The notes under the pieces were generated by a model. The model made no database searches. It was not told the DNA's origin and saw nothing but the letters and a program-made list of their open reading frames with translations. Below, one piece after another: positions 11,739-25,534 of a DNA stretch of 64,000 bases; position 1 is the first letter of the stretch; each line of letters opens with the position of its first letter. Source of the DNA: Tomocerus qinae (taxonomy: Eukaryota > Arthropoda > Collembola > Entomobryomorpha > Tomoceridae). Location: positions 96,472,001 through 96,536,000 of the forward strand of contig CM034546.1 of the NCBI GenBank assembly GCA_020055645.1. Reading direction: 5' to 3'. The translations under genes were made by a program, and so were the position numbers.

Positions 11739-12545
11739 ATGAAAAGTTTTTACTTATCGGTAATAGCTGCATTGCAGATTGGTTTATTTTTGAATGCACC
11801 ACTAGCTAGTTGTTTTAACCCATATCGAAACTCAAGACAAGCCTTGGCTACTGCAATTACCAATGGTGGAGTCTACAAAATTGAAAATGAACGAGACTCT
11901 TTGGTAAATAGTAAAAAATTACTTAAAACAGTTTCCAAAATTTAGGATACTTTCCTTGATATGGTTAGAAACACCGTTTGGAAAACCTAACTACTGAATT
12001 AAATAGCAAATTTGTTTAGTATTTAACAGCTAGAAATGGCGTAAAGACTCCGGGTGTTTCTGTTTTGAAGAAATGGGCCAACCATCCTAACCAATTATGG
12101 GAAGCGTCTAAAATTGGTATGTTTTTGCAACTTGGTAAAATCTTTTAAAATTTTTTCAAATATTACATACATGTTTTTGCATAGACAAAGGATTCATTTT
12201 GAAGCCTCTACTCAACGAATTTAATCTGGTCACGTCTCAAATAGACCAACATGCACATTCTTATAACACCTACACATTCCAAAATGTTGGGAATGGTCGC
12301 TGGCTCATAATGAATGTTGTCAGCCATCTGTGCACGTCTAGTGGAGGGTAATTTTTACAATTTTGCTATTTTCATCTTTCGTGCAACTAAAATTAGCAAC
12401 CAACATGCTTCATCAGCTAAACAATAACTAATTATGATCAATTTATTTCTCTATCCGCAGAACTAAAAGTCTCATCAAGACAGTAAAGTGCAGTAAAACA
12501 GATAAAGGTCAAAGATGGAAATTTTATCCCTCACAAAAGAAATAA
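11739..12545 (+). CDS. Secreted ricin-B-like beta-trefoil protein 1, four exons
   Basis: Exons are 11739-11903, 12020-12116, 12185-12347 and 12461-12545 with intron phases 0, 1 and 2. The total is 510 nt, about 169 residues. An N-terminal signal peptide is followed by a GGVYKIEN segment, the usual opening strand of a RICIN-type trefoil. Trefoil-like Q-x-W motifs appear as NQLWEAS in exon 2 and GQRWKF near the C-terminus. Such domains bind carbohydrate in many secreted lectins; here the length fits one trefoil. The fold assignment rests on motif pattern only, and binding residues were not confirmed. It is convergent with the coiled-coil gene, about 230 bases apart. A paralogue with the same exon phases lies at 36148-37051. 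Confidence 0.75.
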
Positions 12546-12779
12546 ACTTCAAAACATTGGCCTATTTTTCTTGGCATAAATTAAACTTTTTATTTTTTGG
12601 CGACATAATGAGCATGCGGCAAAAAATTGCAGATTCCAAACTATTGAAATATAATCCAAATGAACACTCGCAGTATACATGGTAAACATATTTGTACATC
12701 TAAATAGTTAAATCTCGTGTGCGGTCATTTTACTAATTGATAGGCAGGCATTTTACTTAATGAACTATAACTTAGCACT

Positions 12780-15700
12780 TTAGCACCCACAAGTACATTT
12801 AATGTTAGCATTTTTCAGATATCTGGGATGAAGTGTAAAATTCATCTTTACAGGGGCAGTTCTTTTCATTATTGATAATTCCATTTCTGCTCTAGCAGCC
12901 TTTTTGTCAAAAGTCTCCGGTGCTAGTTTTTCTCTCAAGGTCTGTCTCAACTCGGCCGCGTGTTGTGCTCTCACTCTGGAGATTTGTACTCTTCTCTCTT
13001 TTTCCGCTTTGTGTTTTGCAGTTTTGGAATCTTTTGACTGAATTACATTAGACACCAATTCTTTTCTCTTTTCCTCCAGTTCGTGAACTCTTTTGAGCAT
13101 TTCTGTGCTTCGTTCCTCACGTAAGATCCGTTCACTCGCAACTCTAGCTCTTCTCCGATCTATTTGCTGACTACATTTCAACTCTGCTCTTGCCTGAGCT
13201 TCCAAATGTAAGTTTAATACTTTTTTGTGCCATTCCTCTAGACCTTTGACCAATTCTGTGTGCAAAACACGAGCTTTTTCCATCGCCACCTCTCTGTTTC
13301 CAGATCCTTGGCCAATTGCTGCGTTTCGCATATTCACTCTTGAAAGATAGTTCAATCTAGAGCGATGTTCCTTTTCCTCTATTTGATTCCGAAGTTCTTC
13401 AATAGCTGCACGGGTTTTCTGCTCAAGGCTTTCTAGTTTCAGAGACCTTTTGATATCTTCCACTCGATTCATTTCCGATACATGCTACAAAAATAGTAGG
13501 TCCTGATATAAATGTTTTTTCACAATATTTAATTTAAAATCCGAATTTAAAGTAAATACCCGTAAATAATCTTTTTCCCTCCTCCGTTTTCTCAGTTCCG
13601 CTTCATGCATGCGTTTCTGCATCTTTTCTCGCAACATTTGTTTCTGTAGGCGATCTTCGTCCATCATCTTTTCAATAGCTTTGCCAACTTCATATTGTCG
13701 CAGAGCTTCCTGTTTTTGCTTTTCGATTAAAGTCTTTTTCTATTAAAAAAATAATATCATTAATTTGTCATTTATTGCTCTCTGGCAATTATAAGTTAGT
13801 TAAATTAGCCTGTAGACTAATTAATGACATTTGGATTTTGTTAATTTGATTTTTTTGGCTCTTACACTATATTGTGAACATTCTATACTATATAACCTAT
13901 ATATCTACTTCCGTGACTTCAATGAACACTTCGATAAAGAATATGTATACCTAATTAGTAATTCAGATATAGGTTGAGGCTACATTTCCTTTGTGATGGA
14001 TTGTGTGTTGAATAACAATACAGTAATAATCTCAATGTTCAACTTGTAATGACTGTTTCCATCTGTAGTAATAAAAATGATCTAGCCCTCTATTTACAGT
14101 AACGTGTTTTCGAGATATTGCATCAAATGTTACCAACTTTACCTTCTTATAGTTAATATCGTCCAGATATTTTTCAACCCTTTTGTCTCTTTCTTCAAGG
14201 TACTTTTGTAATCCTTTCCGATGCTGGTCCCACTTTTCTTCCAATGCCAAGTATCGTTTGGTGTTCTCAACATTCTCTCGTTGTCGCTTTTCAGCTAGTC
14301 TGTCATGCCATTTTTGTGTAAGCAGTTGACTGTCCTAAGAAATTCAAAAGAAAATATTAAAACGTTCTGGATTGCCATAATTACTCAATTGACAAAATTA
14401 TTTGTCTGCTACTTCAACCCGATATCTTTGTAGTCGTTCTTTCTCAATGCATCTTCTCAACTCCTGAGATTTCTTGTCCCACTCCAGTTCTCTACCTTTC
14501 TTCAGAATGAGCCTTTCCATTATTTTCCTGTCTTCTGCCGTTAGATCAGTGTTATTCAGAATATCTCCATATCTAAGGCAATTAATCATCTCGATCATAA
14601 AATTATTTCCATTAATAGCAGGATAATGAATCTATTTCTCACTCTAGGCGATTAATTTAGGTACATTAATCAATTGTGTTGGCGCACCCACTTTAATTAA
14701 TTAGTTTGAGTGGATCAACTAACCTTCTCAAGTAATTAGAAATGATTTCACTGTCATCATTAAGTTCTACTTGACAAGGGCAAAGCCTGGGACTAGAGGT
14801 AAGTTTTCGGAAATCCAAATTTGCCCTTGTGAGATCAGGCACGCTCCGACTAGAAAACTCATCCAAAGCCAAATGACTTGAGCGAGGTCTGGCATTCAGA
14901 TCCTGATTTTCATCAACAGATTCCGTGTCCGATGTTGAAGGCAAAGGATTAGCGGATTTGTAATTGTCAAGGGCGGCCGAAGAGGCATAGCGTTTGGGCC
15001 GAAAAGAAGCCGTTCGGTGACGTGTTGATGTAACTGCCGCGGATTTAGCTTTCATTGCTGAGTTTCTTAGTTCACGGCACTTCAATAATTTCTCTATTAC
15101 AAATACAAAATAGCATACTATACACACACAGATTTGGCAGACGCATCAGATGCTTTTTTATGTAATTTAATGATACATGCAGGAATTCAAAAGGTACATA
15201 ACTGAAAGCAAATTGTTATAATATCTTAAAAAATAGACCACTTGTACATAGATGTATTTTAAGCAATCTGATGGAAAATGCTATAAGGGCAGTATAATAA
15301 TAGCTTTCTAAGACCAGATTTCTCAAAATAAGAAGATGAAGATAAACAATCATCTACAATCTTTATATTCAATAGTTTATAGTGAATAGTGACAGGTAAA
15401 AATAATTTTAAACATGATTTTAATAAATTGTTTCCAATAATTTTGATCAAAAGTCCATATTCTATACTTAGTTAATATTCTAGCAAACATTTCGATTACT
15501 TATACATTTTAAATATGCTTGTATATTTTACCTTGTCGTTTCGTTTCATCCTCTTCGTACATTTCATAGACTTTTGAGAGAGGGTAGTCACAGTATGTCT
15601 CTTCATACTCTTCTAGGTTTCGATAAACTAATTCTACCGGCTGAAATGGAATGAAATTTTCGTTATTTTTATACGCTACATTGTTTTCTTATTGAAAATA

Positions 15701-15869
15701 GAATTGAAAATTGTGTACATATGTATTAAAAATCTAAAGTACGTGGTTTTTCTGAAAAACTTACTTTAATTTGAAGATGAGCACATACGTCAAGAGAAGT
15801 TGGACTGCTAAGAACAACTGGAGTCTTCCTAGCCAAGTCTCCTTCAAAATTATCCAAATTTAGAGTCAT
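12780..15869 (-). CDS. Coiled-coil protein, seven exons, about 606 residues
   Basis: Exons on the minus strand are 15869-15765, 15640-15532, 15093-14724, 14572-14413, 14334-14143, 13739-13560 and 13484-12780. Phases agree throughout and the total of 1821 nt is a multiple of three. The N-terminal third is Ser-rich and low in structure (exon 3). From exon 4 to near the C-terminus the protein is a nearly continuous Arg/Lys/Glu/Gln-rich helix with heptad character, ending in a short Cys-rich CTCGC tail. There is no signal peptide or membrane segment, so it should be intracellular. Long charged coiled coils of this kind are common in ciliary, centrosomal or cytoskeletal proteins. A DUF4659/CCDC177-like protein is one possibility, but I do not recognise it with confidence. 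Confidence 0.8.
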
Positions 15870-18800
15870 TTGTTGAGTCGTAATTAACTTTATCCTTGAG
15901 AGAACGGTACGGATGTTCTATTCTGGGTTAGCGTTACAGAAAGATTCACCCAAAGACTTATCAATCAATGTATGTATCTACTAAGGAATGTGCGATGTAG
16001 AAGAAGTGCATTTCTACCACATGGATATGTAAATCTAACTTTGGTTCAGCTATTGTACTGGAACAGAGAAATCAGGGTCAAGACAAACTTCAACTTGCTG
16101 AACAAACCTGGCAGAATCAGTAAAATCCGATGCACTAAAAAGAGAGACTATACAGAATATATCCATAATATACCGGATTTAACAAATGGAAACTATTTTA
16201 CCAAGGCTCGTGCATGAATGTCACTATATACTGCAAATTGCACTCCTGAATTAAGTATATCTCCGACCAATATCTGTCATGTTTTGGAAAAAAGTTTTAT
16301 TAAGAGCGGGTCTGACAGGAAGAATTATGGGCTGTCTTAAATAACAACCGCACTTTGGCCAATGTATAATTCACCCATCAGTTAAAGATACCTACTCTAG
16401 ATATGCACAGTTTATTGCACTATATATTACTGTTAGTAAACATAAACATAGCTATAAGTTTCTAATTTCTCAAATATCAATGTAATGTACTGTTATTTTA
16501 TATGGAGAATCTCGATAGCTTTTCTAGGCCCTTGAAAGCAATTTGCAAATGTATTAGTCAACCTTCAATTTTCTTTACTTTTTATGGCTCACTACTTTTC
16601 AGCCTTGGCCGTGGTTGAATACAAACTGACGGTAATAATAAAGTCTCTCTGTAATATATAGAGCAGAAACGAGAGGATGCATAGGGCATGCAGGTGTGCG
16701 GGGATATGTAGAGGAGAAAATAAGTCTCATCGATTTCAGCAGGGCGATTTACAAGCATGGGACAGGAAAGGGAGCAAATGTGAAACCGGTAATGCGGATA
16801 CGGAATGAACATTATGTGTCATATACCTATCCAAAGTTCGTTGGTTTGTTTGTACTACCCATTGCCAGGTGATGCCAATACCGTGGAAAGTCCATTCTCC
16901 AGCACTGTCTCTACTAAACATCTAGCCGTAGCAGTAGATCTTCATCTAATTTGTGACAATAAGAAATAATCATTATGTGTAATATAAATCTACAGCTTAA
17001 CACAGTATGACATTTTTTGCAATACCTTTAAATATTTAGACCAGCTTTTCATTACGTTAACATTCTATTTAGTGAAAAGAACAATTTTAGATTTCAGTAC
17101 ACCTGACATAAAAAGCCTTAAAATGATTATGTACTTAATTTATAAGAGATTCTGGGATTCATTTGAACATAAAATTGTATCTTAAAACCTATAAGAACTA
17201 AAGATGTATTATCAACCCATTCTCATAGTTCGCGTTGAAAAGTTATGGTTAGAATTATGGAATAGAATGTAAACAAAGTTGTCCAGTAGAATGGTCGGTC
17301 GACAACCCATAGCGTAATTTACTTGTCTCGACTATTTCAGAGGGCATTATTCCATAAATTAATATACCAGAGGAGGGACAGTACATGCAATGGGTAATCA
17401 TTTATTTATCTGCCATTGAACCACTCAGTGGTTTGATAGCTCCCAAAATACTAATGGATTCTTTAGACATTATTGATACGAAGTCTAATTATGGGCTTCT
17501 TTAGATTTGGATTCGGTTGTCTTAACCCACACATTACATCACATACATGTGTGGGCTTAGGTAAACTATTCCATTTGCGTCATAAATAATATTTCTTAAT
17601 GAAACTGATTATGAGACAATAAGAACCCTTCTGTAGTTTAACATGTATAGTAGATTATATTGTGGTCGGGCTTATTTTAGACTTTAGGCTTTCATCAGAC
17701 TTATTAATTGACTCGGAAACTTGCAATGCCGGATGTATTGAGAAATATTATGTATAGATACATGAGAAAAATGCTTTTTATTCTGATATCTTCTCATTGA
17801 TAGCACAGAGACTAGAGGTTCAATTGTTCATAGTAAAAAATATCCTGTATTGATTTGTAAATGTTAGAATAAAGCAATTTGTGTCAAGATTAATGATGAT
17901 GGCTAAAAGGAAATGTTTTAATTCAGATTTCGGTCCGAATTACAACATTGCAAGATAGATAACTTTAACCAAGTATTGGAATGTAAGTTTTTTGACCTAT
18001 TAAATGTAACTGGGCACTTTGCGCCTTTTCACACGATATGCAACATGAAAGCAGAGCGTTTGCCTCCTTGCTTGATCAATATCTCTTTCAAATGTATTCT
18101 TTTGTTCGTTTAATGTAATGGAATGGAAACTTTTTCTACATAGTCATTTGGACAATAGAATCGGGTAGGAAGCAAGTTTAGAGGTTGCTTGTACATAGAT
18201 AAAAGCTACTCCAGTTGTTTAGGGAAGAATACTGAAAACAATTTAAAGACAGGCTAAGCAAATTACAGTAATAGAAAAATTAATATATACTTATAGATAG
18301 GTCTTGTATGCTATCAGTGTCTTCAGTTGTCTATTGTCAGATTGAAAAAGTCAATTACCAAGAAATTCTTTTCAAGTTGTGTTTGAATATACGATTTACA
18401 TATCACTCACAAATGTCTGCCAATCTGCCATGCATTTTTTAAGTTGTGATTACTGCCTTTAGACTGATATCTCTCATTAATTACATACCTCCTGTAACTC
18501 AATAGCTTTCGAAAAACAATTATGAATGATAGTGGTCATAAACTGAGTATTTTTCTACCACGATCTGCATTTTGGTTCATCATTAAGGTTGCCTTTACAA
18601 TTAGAAGCATTAGGGCAACAAGCTATAAAATATTTAAAATGCACACTTTCATTGCAATAAAAATGGTTCCATCATGGTAGAGTGTTGTATAATAATATTT
18701 AAGATAATCGATCGCATATTTAACTGAAATACGACCACATCGTGGCATTTTTGAAACTCCTCAATGCTAACATAAGAGTTGCAGAATCACCTTGTATGAT

Positions 18801-19346
18801 ATTCATTAGTAGCTAGAGCATTGTATGCGTAAGGTAGCAATGAAGAGTTTTGTTTTGGTCAAAAAAAATTCAATGTATTACATTTGCTATTTACATACTA
18901 CTTTTACTGATGATACAATAGCAAATGTTACTAGTTATTTACTAAACTGTTAGTGGGTGATAAATGTAATGTATTTGTATCATATCTAATCTAAGATGTA
19001 ATCATATAATGAAAGTAAAATCGGAAAATTCGTTAAAAGTATAGTTACAATAAACTGATGGGTAATTAAGACTGATTGCTTCATTTTGTATTGTATTGTT
19101 CCTTTCTTTTTCACGACTAAAATGAGGTCAGTTGTAATTCTGTAAAGTGAAATCGTCAACTAGAAAGCATAACCCATTGTCGTAAGTCGTATCAATAGTG
19201 TTGCATTTACACAAGAACGTTTGATTTCTAAATAGCCCACATTCTGCGAAGTTTAGTTCTTTTCCCTACTAACAGTCTTGTTTAATCTAATTTGCTAATA
19301 TTTTTATGTGCTAATGTTGAAGGGCTGACATTTGTAAAAGTTGGTT
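15870..19346. other. Intergenic, nothing seen
   Basis: A stretch of 3.5 kb between the divergent coiled-coil gene and the next + strand gene. Only short frames without recognisable domains are present; no RNA gene was identified. It may hold promoter elements for both neighbours. Confidence 0.55.
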
Positions 19347-21664
19347 ATGAAAATGAAGCTTTTTTCGGAATCGGTGATATTAATCTTATCTATTACTTCA
19401 ATTAAAAATGTGCTATCTGAATATCGTTTCTGCAACAAAGGACCACATGTAATCAGGCCTACAGACTGTCCAGGAGGATTCTTTTCTAAAAAGGAAATTC
19501 AACTTCAATGCTCCAACTACGCTAGAGATGAAAACGTTTCTTCGTAATTAACATTTTACTACATATTCTTATTTATTCTTAGTTATTTCAGGGGTAACTT
19601 GGAATTTCATATTTAATGCAGAGTTATTAATTTTTGTTTTCGTTGGCCCAAACCTACTGATAATTTTCAGGGTGAGAATAGGCGATGATATATGCGGCAC
19701 AAGTGAAGGGGTAGACATGCTGATCGCAGACAGCGGTGCAGCCGACATTTCAAGCGTAAGTTCTTTGCTTTTAGTAGTTGTTGAGAGTGGAGAATCAGGA
19801 TTAAAAAATATTTTTTGTGTTTAATCCCCAGTTTCAATGGTTGAGGTTTGAAATAGGTGGGGATCAACCTGCAGAGCCTTGTAAGTATAAACGATTGTAT
19901 CTTTATATCTATATGGAAATGATAATTACAATTATCAGTGCACACCGCTGTTATTATAATGTTTGGAATTCCAACTGTCGAGGTATAAAGAATAACTTTT
20001 CACTTTTATAGCCTCTGCAGCTTCACCTTGTCAAGATCAAGAGTGTTTAAATAATTGGGAAGATCCATCTCCCAGTGAGGAAGAACACAATGATAACACT
20101 CCTGCTCCGGATCCAAAGGTGGAAGAAGAGCAGAAGGAACAGAATAAAAAGCTTTTCTCCGAACTGATAGACGAGGATGATGAAAATCCAACTCCAGACC
20201 CTTTAGAAGAGAATTACGATGCAAGTGGATTTATTCGTCTGTACAAACTACTTGCACACTCCATGCGACTTATGGTTGAGGGTTGTGATGGCTTCATCTC
20301 GGCACCCTTTTTCAGTCAAGTCCTCAAGGCTATGATGAGTTTATTGGACAAATCAAATAATACTCTGGTAGATATTGGTATTGCTGAGTATGATGTAATT
20401 GATAGGCGATTGAACAACTGTGCTAAACGCATAAGAGATAACAAGAAAGGATTCACTCTTGTTGGAACAAAATGTAACAATTTGGCCAAGGTTTGTAGAT
20501 ATCATAAAATAATATAGTAAAAACCGAATTAGTTCTCCCTTCCAAAATAACCATCTCTATCCTAACTAATTTCTCAATTTTATGACACCAAAAAATCACG
20601 TCATTGAAATAGCTGGAAAGGACAAACTACTATTCTCGCATTAATTGAATGACAATTGAGATCAGATTAAATTGAACAGTTTTTAGAATTTCATGGTTTC
20701 TTGTTTGGCGAAAATGAAAAACTATCAGGAGTTCGGATAATGATTTTGCAATGATCAAAGCCTCTAGTAAAATGTTTGGTGCTAGCCATTCTGCTTTTCT
20801 TTTGAAACTTTTTGAGTGAACCAATATAGTTTCAATAAAAAGTCCTAAAACTGTGAAAAGTAATTATAATTAATACATTGGTTAGGTTGAGGGAACATTG
20901 TATGCCGGAAAAACAGAACCTGTTCCTTACGGCTATAAGGCGAAATCTTTTCGATGGTATACTGCAGCGGACAGCCCAAAGGTAGGACCAAAATATGATC
21001 CAATAGTAGAAGCAGCTTGGGACGCGATTGACTTTGTTCATGGATTGTGCTTCACCAGTTTTGTGACCAATTTCAATTATCACCACCTTTATGCAATAGC
21101 AATGGAAGCCCTCTTCCCGAAACTTCCAATTCAACAGAGATGGTAATCTAGTAATTCTAATTTCAAATGCCCGATGCTTTACAAATCAGGAAATTCTTAA
21201 TTGAGGGAATATTTTTCAGGTTATATCCTGCTTTAGTCAAAAATGATGGTCAGTTTTGGAACAATGTACTACTAACGACAGATATAAAGCAGACGATGAA
21301 GAATTTAGATGCTTGCGCCATTGCCGCTTACAAACAAACTCCTTATCTCTACAGACTAGATAAGCCATTTTATACAATGTCAGTGCAATTAATTTATATC
21401 ATGATTACTCAATTCGATTTCGTTCTACTAGCTTATTGTTTATTTCCTGCTTTCTATAGGGACACAAATACTATCACAGCAACTGCGGTCAACTCTTCTT
21501 CATTAGGGTGGACAGGAACCATTGATGAATATTGGGATTACTACGAGAAGAAAGGTGGCTTTCGAGCTGTATCAAGCACGTTTGGGACTTGTGTTCAGAG
21601 CCGCAGTCAGACGGAGCAAGTTATCCTGGAATACCAGAAAAGCTGTAGAACTCCAGGGTCTTAA
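19347..21664 (+). CDS. Unrecognised secreted protein, seven exons, about 476 residues
   Basis: Exons are 19347-19543, 19671-19755, 19832-19880, 20012-20490, 20886-21142, 21220-21378 and 21460-21664. They sum to 1431 nt with matching phases. The ATG at 19347 starts a signal peptide. The N-terminal part (about 95 residues) has several cysteines. A linker rich in Asp, Glu and Pro follows (about residues 115-170), then a mainly helical-looking C-terminal domain of about 300 residues with scattered cysteines (for example GCDGF, NNCAK, LDACAI) and a Trp/Tyr-rich end (DEYWDYYEKK). No catalytic motif or known family was recognised. The stop taken is the first in exon 7; a further exon cannot be excluded. 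The first donor (GTAATT) is weaker than the others but is the only one giving the correct phase. Confidence 0.75.
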
Positions 21665-22614
21665 TTTCTGAAATTTTATTGTAGTGATTCAGACTTCTCG
21701 TTTGTACCGGCTGATTCACTGCTCGCAACTTGGACAAATTTCACAGTGCAGCCAGTTAAAATGAGAAATCTGACTTTTCAACTATCAGAGTTTAAAAATT
21801 ATATCCCCAATATTAAACAACAACAGAAATAGTTTCATAAACCAATAATACTTTTTTATGTGAACATGTTTAGGTTGTTTCGGTAAAAGTAAATTGAAAA
21901 TAAAGTTTTGTTTAAATTGCTTATGAGATTTGCAATTACGATTTAATGTATTCTTCAAAGCTCAGGGAAAGGCAGAAAGATGCTAGATTATCTGATCATC
22001 CGTCCAGGTTCTGGTGTGCATAATAGTCTTGCTTTCGTCATCCGATGGTTGCAAAAGTTACGAATATGAACAATCTTAATTTTTCAAAGAAATTGTATGT
22101 AATACTGGTTGTGGTAATAATGGCTTGAAAATCTTTAGAGTGCTACTTTACACTCTCCTTTTTTCTCTTCTTTTTTTGCTAAGGTTGATATGTCTTACGA
22201 CTATGACGAAGAAGGACTATATTTGTGTGCTATGCTGTAATACACAACAGGGTAAAGATAGAACGCTCGTGTTTTTGATGAGTTAAAAATTGAGAGATGA
22301 TGATTGCAATTCACTTTATTTTTCCAATTAAAAATAATTTTACTTCGATGTTAATTCTTTTTCCTACATACAATGAAATGGATAACTAAGATACAATAAT
22401 CCCCCTACCACAGCATAATAATCTTTTTTGCGAATCGAATGTCTCTAAAGACAACAAATTAAAATCTTTCAAAAGAATAAAAAGTTGAAAATTTATGCGG
22501 CCCGAATTTCAGCAATTGTTGGAAAACTATTTATTTTGGAATAATGTCGAAGTCTGTTGTATTGGAAATATTACAAGTTTGCATTTGGCAAAGCATTGAA
22601 ATCAATTTTCGCTC
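21665..22614. other. Intergenic, nothing seen
   Basis: This lies between the 3' ends of two convergent genes. No coding exon or repeat was recognised. Confidence 0.55.
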
Positions 22615-23900
22615 TTACTTTTTCCTCTTCGTGATTTTCAAAATAACAGGCTGATACTGGACCATGAAAGTTCTTCCTGGTTTGAATTTCAATTTGGTTT
22701 TCTCACATGTCTCGAAATAGAAATCTTTTAAAATTGTTGCGAAGGTCAGTTTGATTTCTTCTTGAGCGAATCGCATCCCTATACAATTATGGGGACCTTG
22801 TCCAAATGGCATGAATGTATATTGATTCAATTTATCTTTGTTTTCCGGGAGAAATCGTTCAGGTTCAAATTGGTCGGGATTGGAGAAATTTTTTGGATCG
22901 TAGTGCACAGCATAAATTGGTACCTGCAGATTTAAAATTGTACATAATATCTCCAAGGTTCATTAAAATTTATGAAATTAGAACAAAGCTTAATTACCTG
23001 AACTACTTGACCCTTTTTAAAGTGTAATCCAGCCGGCTCGTAAGTCCAGTCTTTTTGGCAAACTCTTTCAACGCGAATGAGAGGAGAGCACATTCTGAGA
23101 GTTTCATTCATGCAAGCATTCAAGTAAACTAATTCTCCCAAAGTTTCGTGCTCAATTTTTCCGTTATTCTTCTTCAAATATCCGTCGATTTCTTCTATGA
23201 GCTTCTGTTGCTTATCTTGGTTATTGGCCAATCGGTATGACATCATTGTAAGAGTGGTGGCCGTTGTATCGAATCCAGCAAACAAAAAGATTACAGCCTG
23301 AGACATTATCGTATTTTCTGTAATCCCTAGCCTTTTGAATTTTTCAGTAGATGTATTATCCAGCATATCATTTAATACATCAATGAAATCAATGTATTTT
23401 ACTCCAGAATTTTTTCTTAATTTCATTACATCTCTAAGTACTTTTCCGAAAAAGTTTAAAACTTCATTTGGGAAAAACGGATTCAGACTTGCTAATGCAG
23501 GGAATGTATCTAAAAATATAAGTAAGATGTCAAAAAAGAGGGGTGTTAAAAGCTGAATACTTCAAGAACTTACGGATGACTGATAGCATGAAATTAGCGT
23601 GCTCGTCGTCTTCACCGTTGAGTCTACGAACCATCTTGACAAAAATATTGTCGGGGTCCTTGATTGCCGAGACCTTTGTCCCAAATGCACACCTTGCCAC
23701 TACATCCGTAGTTAAACATGAAAAAGCCCTAAAATGAGCAAAATTATAATATATACGACATACTATATATCACTATTATACTAAACAATTGAAGTAATAT
23801 ATAGATATAACTAATATCAAGATGTTTAACAACTTACTTTTTCAAATCAAACTCCTGGCTATTATCTGTACTAGTGCTTTTTATGTGATCGAATTGTTCA

Positions 23901-25330
23901 TTAAGGTCATAGTGCATACATAAAATACTCTGATTGTTTATGCCACAATTGGGGATGTTGCTATGTATCTAACAAAAAAAGTAAACAACTAAACTAAGTC
24001 AATGTAGATTCACAGAGCCCGTCCAGGGTCTGTTTATGAAAGCCAGTCTGTATAAATGACACATAAAAATACCAATCCGATATCACCACGATCATCTAAA
24101 ATTTATTAGCTTACTAAATATCGTAAGCTATTGTGAACGGCCCTAACAGTCTGTCCTACTGTAGACAAAATTTTCCCAATTCCATATATAACCCCACCAC
24201 TACCCACCATTTTAATTCGGCTTAAAAATGGTAACATTTGGCAGAATATTTTGAAAAAAAACTCCAGCTGCCACTACTTCAAAAGATACACTGATACACA
24301 CAGAAGAGACAAAAATGACAAAAGTCCATTTTTTGCTGTTAACAATTAGTATGCTATGTGTAAGATCAGCAATCATCGGGTGGGCAATCCAATTTACAGA
24401 CAAATTTGTATAAATGTGTGATAAAAAATTGGTTAGCCAGTGTTCCCTACTTAAAAAGAACTTTGCCAATGAAATCCGTCCCATTTTGCCCCAGGGCTGC
24501 TTTTTTACTGATTCCATACACTATGTAACCGCAAGACATTAGACAAGATATACAAAGATGCACTATGCGTGCATGTGCGGTGGTGGAATGTTGAGTTTTT
24601 CGCAAGCTAGTTATTCCATTACAATAGTTTATTATGCATGTACCCCCCTTGTGCCCTACCTATTGCCCTTCTCAAAAAATACTGAAAACAGTCGGACTAA
24701 CTAAGATAGAAGAAAGAAATTCACCTTTTTTGTAGAACACCATATACGCACAGCACAGGCAGTCAGATTTCAGATTTGGATTGCATGAAAATGACAATGA
24801 AAGTCTGATCATTCATAGTAGTTTGTAGTTATTAGATGGAGATGTATTATTTCAAATTTAGCGCAACAGCACATTGTTACCAAGGACAGACACTTTTCTC
24901 AATAAGCCCTATGACCGAGAATGAGAGTTGCATAAATGACCACTTTTTTTGGCAAAAGCGATATAAGTGGAAGAATACTGGACCGAAAATTACAAGATTG
25001 GTATCGCCAGAAAGCCCGATTCTTCATTGACAACGACATTAAGAGACATTTTCATTTGATGGTCTATGTTAGAAGTAATTGATATTTTAACCATCAAATA
25101 TAGCCAAAAAATGCCATTTTTTAGGGAAACATCAATTACTTCCAACCTAGGCTATCAAATAAAAATGTCTCTTAATGTCGTTGTCAATGAAGAATCGGGC
25201 TTTCTGGCGATACCAATCTTGTAATTTTCGGTCCAGTATTTTTCCACTTATATCGCTTTTGCTAAAAGAAATTTAACATGGAATATGATAGTCAAGATAT
25301 GATTTGAGTTTCCATGCACCCTCACGTTAA
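23901..25330. mobile_element. TTAA-flanked non-autonomous DNA transposon inside a P450 exon
   Basis: Comparison with copy 2, where GTTCATTAACGC is continuous, shows about 1426 bases inserted at TTAA. One TTAA is at 23901-23904 and the other at 25327-25330. The ends are weakly inverted (GGTCATAGTGCAT against CGTGAGGGTGCAT read inward, 9 of 13 matching). A TTAA target duplication is the hallmark of piggyBac-type transposition. No transposase frame is visible, so it is non-autonomous. It contains a long internal palindrome. Confidence 0.75.
24952..25262. repeat. Long near-perfect hairpin within the transposon
   Basis: Arms 24952-25083 and 25131-25262, each 132 bases, are reverse complements with about six mismatches counted by eye, separated by a 48-base loop. 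A transcript would fold into a long double-stranded stem. Confidence 0.85.
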
Positions 25331-25534
25331 CGCATTCCGTCATTTGATGGCTCATATTACGTAATTTCCCAGTGGTCAATACTGGTGAACAAAAATTCCT
25401 CACAACTTTCCATTTTTCGCCTATAAGTTTACACCCACAATTTTCTTAAGAATCAAATCAAGCTACTATGCTATAGCTATAAATGTACAAATGTCCATGG
25501 ATTTCCTAAATAAAGGAGCTCCTTACAAGAACAT

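Noticed and set aside
24212-24517. 101-residue minus-strand frame inside the TTAA element
   Set aside because: No transposase motif; it looks fortuitous in a non-autonomous element.
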